Below, one piece after another: positions 6,421-8,678 of a DNA stretch of 8,678 nt; position 1 is the first letter of the stretch; the number at the start of each line of letters is the position of its first letter. The notes under the pieces were generated by a model that was not told the DNA's origin, made no database searches, and was given only the letters and a program-made list of their open reading frames with translations. Source of the DNA: an uncultured Ruminococcus sp. (GTDB lineage Bacteria; Bacillota; Clostridia; Oscillospirales; Ruminococcaceae); assembly GCA_946544695.1 (NCBI GenBank), contig CAMNMO010000104.1, positions 1 to 8,678 of the forward strand, written 5' to 3'. The position numbers were made by a program, and so were the translations under genes.

Positions 6421-7437
6421 TCAGTATTCGATCTTCTCGACTTTGTAGCCGTCGCTCTCCAATATTGCTATGATACCCTTTTCACCTGTATAGTGTGCAG
6501 CACCCACAAGGAAGAACACGTTCTTATCACCATTGATGAAGTTTTCCGCTGCATCAGCCATGACCTTGTTTCTGTTGTTGATAAACAGGTCGGTGTATTC
6601 CTGCATGACAGCAGCATCAGCTTCGGTCGCTTCCATTTCGTCAGAATCAAGGTTTTCGATCGCTCCCAGATCACCTTTGATCCAGGCATCATGAGTGTCT
6701 TTCAAAAGCTTTACCTGGTTTTCTTTTGTCTTGTTTTTATAACCCCTGAAAAGCATGTCATAGATATCATCTGAAAAATTCATCAGCAGGTCCATCTGAA
6801 ATTCAAGACCTTCGACTTCGTATATCTCTTTGCCGCTTTCCCTTGCAAGACCCATCAGGTAATTGTCAATACCCATATCAGCAGACAGTCCGCTGTACTG
6901 AAGCGGAAGATTTTCTGCTATATTCCCGACAGCCCACGGTTTCATGTTGTTGTAATCCGACAGATCCATTGAATATTCTTCATAATAAGCAGCCAGCGAT
7001 TCATAAGCTTCCTGTGATATATGATCTTTCAGCTTCTCTTTCGGGTCATCGTAATACATATCTGCCAGTAGTGCCGACTGAAATGTTACTGACTCACCTT
7101 GTGCAAGGTCGGCTTCGACTGCAAGTATCTCAGAATCCTCAAATGCTGCTGACATTATATCGGGTATGGGATAGTCACTTTCTTTTAAAGCATGCATTGA
7201 TCCGACAAGTGTGACGACCGCACCGTCATCGCCTGTGACCTGCCACATTGCAGGGGTCATATCGCTGTCGTCTGTGGTAAGGTCATCATCAGGGAGTTCG
7301 TTATCTGCTGTTGCTGTGCTCTCGGTTTTCTCAGCGGCTGAGGTCTCGCTCTTTTTGGCATCACTGTCATTCCCGCTTCCGCAAGCGCTAAGCAAAAGCA
7401 TTGCGGCACAAGCAGCACATAAGAGTTTTCTTCTCAT
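6421..7437 (-). CDS. TraB/GumN-family lipoprotein
   Basis: This 338-residue protein is exported and lipid-anchored. Residues 1-19 form a lipoprotein signal (MRRK, hydrophobic core, lipobox LSAC with C19). Residues 20-60 are a low-complexity Ser/Thr/Asp/Glu linker, and residues 62-338 a TraB/PrgY/GumN domain (PF01963). Family motifs are intact: VGSMH (H82), the VEAD pair (E108, D110), IDNYLMGLAR, and the C-terminal VGAAHYTGEKG (H315). This fold is related to the Tiki metalloproteases, so a metal-dependent peptidase acting at the outer face of the membrane is possible, but activity of bacterial GumN-like members is largely unproven. The start is chosen at 7437 because GGAGGG lies 8 bases upstream and the signal peptide begins there; a longer reading from 7578 would overlap the kinase gene. 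It follows the kinase gene by 16 bases, so the two are coexpressed. Confidence 0.9.
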   Translation of the reverse strand: MRRKLLCAACAAMLLLSACGSGNDSDAKKSETSAAEKTESTATADNELPDDDLTTDDSDMTPAMWQVTGDDGAVVTLVGSMHALKESDYPIPDIMSAAFEDSEILAVEADLAQGESVTFQSALLADMYYDDPKEKLKDHISQEAYESLAAYYEEYSMDLSDYNNMKPWAVGNIAENLPLQYSGLSADMGIDNYLMGLARESGKEIYEVEGLEFQMDLLMNFSDDIYDMLFRGYKNKTKENQVKLLKDTHDAWIKGDLGAIENLDSDEMEATEADAAVMQEYTDLFINNRNKVMADAAENFINGDKNVFFLVGAAHYTGEKGIIAILESDGYKVEKIEY

Positions 7438-7445
7438 TTTATTGT

Positions 7446-7452
7446 CCCTCCA
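7446..7452 (-). promoter_or_regulatory. Ribosome binding site fixing the lipoprotein start
   Basis: TGGAGGG on the minus strand lies 8 bases before the ATG at 7437 and only a base or two past the stop of the kinase gene. It supports the start that begins the lipoprotein signal and suggests translation of the two genes is coupled. Confidence 0.8.
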
Positions 7453-7453
7453 T

Positions 7454-8542
7454 TTAATAGCTGTCGTCATTGAAGTACCCAAAGCATTTTCCAAGGATAC
7501 AGCCTGTGTTGTCCAGTGCAAAAGACAGCGGTCTGACATACTGACGGAATTCTCTCGGTATCTCATTGCCGGGGTCAAAGAACCTCATGGTGACTTTAGT
7601 GTATTCACCAAGTTTGCTCTCTATACTGAGCTTTCCCCCAAACGTCTCACAGTACATCATAGCAACAGTCAGTCCCAGTGATTCGTTCAGGTCATCGTTG
7701 CTGAAATACTCCAGCGGATCCTGTAAAAGCTGCAGCTTGTCCTCAGGTATACCGTCACCGTTATCTGTCACGGACAGTATAACATCTTTATCTTCAGTAT
7801 ATAATTCGACCAGGCATTTCTTTTCTTCACCCGAATTATACATATATGCATTGGTTATCAGGTTTGAAACGGCTGCTTCAAAACGTTCAACATTCATATT
7901 CATGTGCACCATTGCATTTATGTTGCACTCGAATATATATCCCGCTTTTTCGGCACGGGGTCTGACTCGTTTTGCAAGGTCGTCCAGTGCGACTGAGATA
8001 AACTTACTTTCAAAGCTTATGTTATCACCGAGATATCGGCTAAGCTCCTCATAATTTGCAGTGGCAGCCATTATGCCCAAAATCTTTTCACGGGCTTTGC
8101 TGTCGAATTTTGAATACTCCTGTTGTTCGTCATTGAGCATTATCTTATTCTGCTTGTTCAGCAGAGATATGATACTCCCCGCCTTAAAACGGACTGATTC
8201 AAGGTCATTTCTCAGTCTGTCTTTCAGTGTTGACCTCATAGCAAGCCTGTCCACCTCATGTTCGGTAAGACAATGGATAAGATACCCTGCTGGCTTTCCG
8301 TCCTCACTGACAGGTGAGATCGTCAAGGTATACCTTTTATTTCCATCATCATATCGGCACACGGTAGTTTTGGTAACAGGCATTTTGACAGTGGTGTTTT
8401 TCGTAAGTTTGATATTATACGGCATGATGAATTCTGGCAGTTCATCATTGCTTCGCCACTGTGCTTTCAGGTCATTATCGGTGAGAATTATTTTTTCTGA
8501 GGAGTGCTCATACAGAGTTTTCAAGGCGTCAATGATCTTCAT
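7454..8542 (-). CDS. Cytosolic PAS-like/HATPase sensor kinase lacking the phosphoacceptor His
   Basis: This 362-residue protein has the architecture of a soluble sensor histidine kinase. Residues about 14-95 look like a PAS-type sensor (IILTDNDLKAQW early; a GYLIHCLTEHE end strand). Residues about 96-172 are two helices in the dimerisation/phosphotransfer position. Residues about 180-322 are a HATPase domain with N box (N227, N231), G1 box DNGDGIPE (260-267), and a G2-like SLGLTVAMMYCETFGGKL (288-305). A 40-residue tail follows. There is no transmembrane segment. Aligning the helix to the usual HELRTPLxSI places E115 of ESVRFKAGSI where His should be, and no His occurs anywhere from 96 to 212. 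So it may be a pseudokinase, a phosphatase-only protein, or act through another residue. The ATG at 8542 is chosen over an upstream GTG because GAGGAGG ends 6 bases before it. First gene of the operon with the TraB/GumN lipoprotein. Confidence 0.85.
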   Translation of the reverse strand: MKIIDALKTLYEHSSEKIILTDNDLKAQWRSNDELPEFIMPYNIKLTKNTTVKMPVTKTTVCRYDDGNKRYTLTISPVSEDGKPAGYLIHCLTEHEVDRLAMRSTLKDRLRNDLESVRFKAGSIISLLNKQNKIMLNDEQQEYSKFDSKAREKILGIMAATANYEELSRYLGDNISFESKFISVALDDLAKRVRPRAEKAGYIFECNINAMVHMNMNVERFEAAVSNLITNAYMYNSGEEKKCLVELYTEDKDVILSVTDNGDGIPEDKLQLLQDPLEYFSNDDLNESLGLTVAMMYCETFGGKLSIESKLGEYTKVTMRFFDPGNEIPREFRQYVRPLSFALDNTGCILGKCFGYFNDDSY

Positions 8543-8548
8543 GATCTG

Positions 8549-8555
8549 CCTCCTC
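8549..8555 (-). promoter_or_regulatory. Ribosome binding site fixing the kinase start
   Basis: GAGGAGG on the minus strand lies 6 bases before the ATG at 8542. A GTG at 8557 in the same frame would add five residues but overlaps this site and has no ribosome site of its own. Confidence 0.8.
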
Positions 8556-8576
8556 ACTATTTTTTATCCACTATTG

Positions 8577-8605
8577 ATTATACATCATTTGAATGCTTTA
8601 GTCAA
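8577..8605 (-). promoter_or_regulatory. Sigma-A promoter of the kinase-lipoprotein operon
   Basis: Read on the minus strand, TTGACT (8605-8600) and a perfect TATAAT (8582-8577) are separated by exactly 17 bases. Transcription should start near 8570, giving a leader of about 28 bases before the ATG at 8542. It should drive both genes down to the bidirectional terminator at 6376-6419. Confidence 0.88.
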
Positions 8606-8678
8606 CAGTCTTTTTATGGAGACCACGGAGATCAATTTTTGCATAATACAAAGGTTTGAACATACATTACGGCTGTAA

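Noticed and set aside
7438..7578. Longer reading of the lipoprotein gene starting at 7578
   Set aside because: It would overlap the kinase gene by more than 120 bases and bury the lipoprotein signal inside the protein; GGAGGG points to the ATG at 7437.
8061..8678. 205-codon plus-strand ORF running off the right end
   Set aside because: It is antisense to the kinase gene, has Ser/Leu/Phe-rich low-information sequence typical of a shadow frame, and no ribosome site; the kinase frame has clear domains.
8606..8678. Right-edge stretch upstream of the kinase promoter
   Set aside because: No terminator, promoter or gene end could be supported in 73 bases.

Overview
The window looks like chromosomal DNA of a Gram-positive anaerobe of the Oscillospiraceae, most plausibly a Ruminococcus close to R. 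albus. This rests on moderate GC content, strong AGGAGG-type ribosome sites, near-consensus sigma-A promoters with 17-base spacers, and gene content: a GH5 cellulase-type enzyme, a bacterial glycogen synthase and a TraB/GumN lipoprotein. The genus is an inference; there is no rRNA or marker gene here to settle it. I see no tRNA, rRNA, CRISPR array, insertion sequence or phage gene.

Left third (66-2228, minus strand): a tight three-gene operon runs GH5 glycoside hydrolase, nitroreductase, hotdog thioesterase. Both junctions are 4-base ATGA overlaps, and the operon ends in a perfect 11-bp hairpin. The hydrolase has no export signal, so it should act on cello-oligosaccharides or related beta-glucosides in the cytoplasm.

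Divergent spacer (2229-2478): a 250-base AT-rich region holding a strong extended -10 promoter for the plus strand, a weaker candidate for the minus operon, and an imperfect 23-bp palindrome between them. To the right come a plus-strand pair: a serine beta-lactamase-fold hydrolase/esterase and, 20 bases later, an acidic protein of unknown function.

Centre (4740-6372): glgA is a single-gene unit. It has its own near-perfect promoter, which lies inside one arm of a long inverted repeat, a leader of about 130 bases, and a strong bidirectional terminator. No terminator is visible between the unknown gene and this promoter, so some readthrough into glgA is possible.

Right third (6421-8605, minus strand, convergent with glgA): a two-gene operon from a TTGACT-17-TATAAT promoter. 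The first gene is a soluble PAS-like/HATPase sensor kinase with no histidine where the phosphoacceptor should be. The second is a TraB/GumN-fold lipoprotein anchored outside the membrane. No response regulator is in the window.

The edges (1-65 and 8606-8678) hold nothing I can assign. The most interesting items are the inverted repeat around the glgA promoter and the His-less kinase paired with the TraB/GumN lipoprotein.
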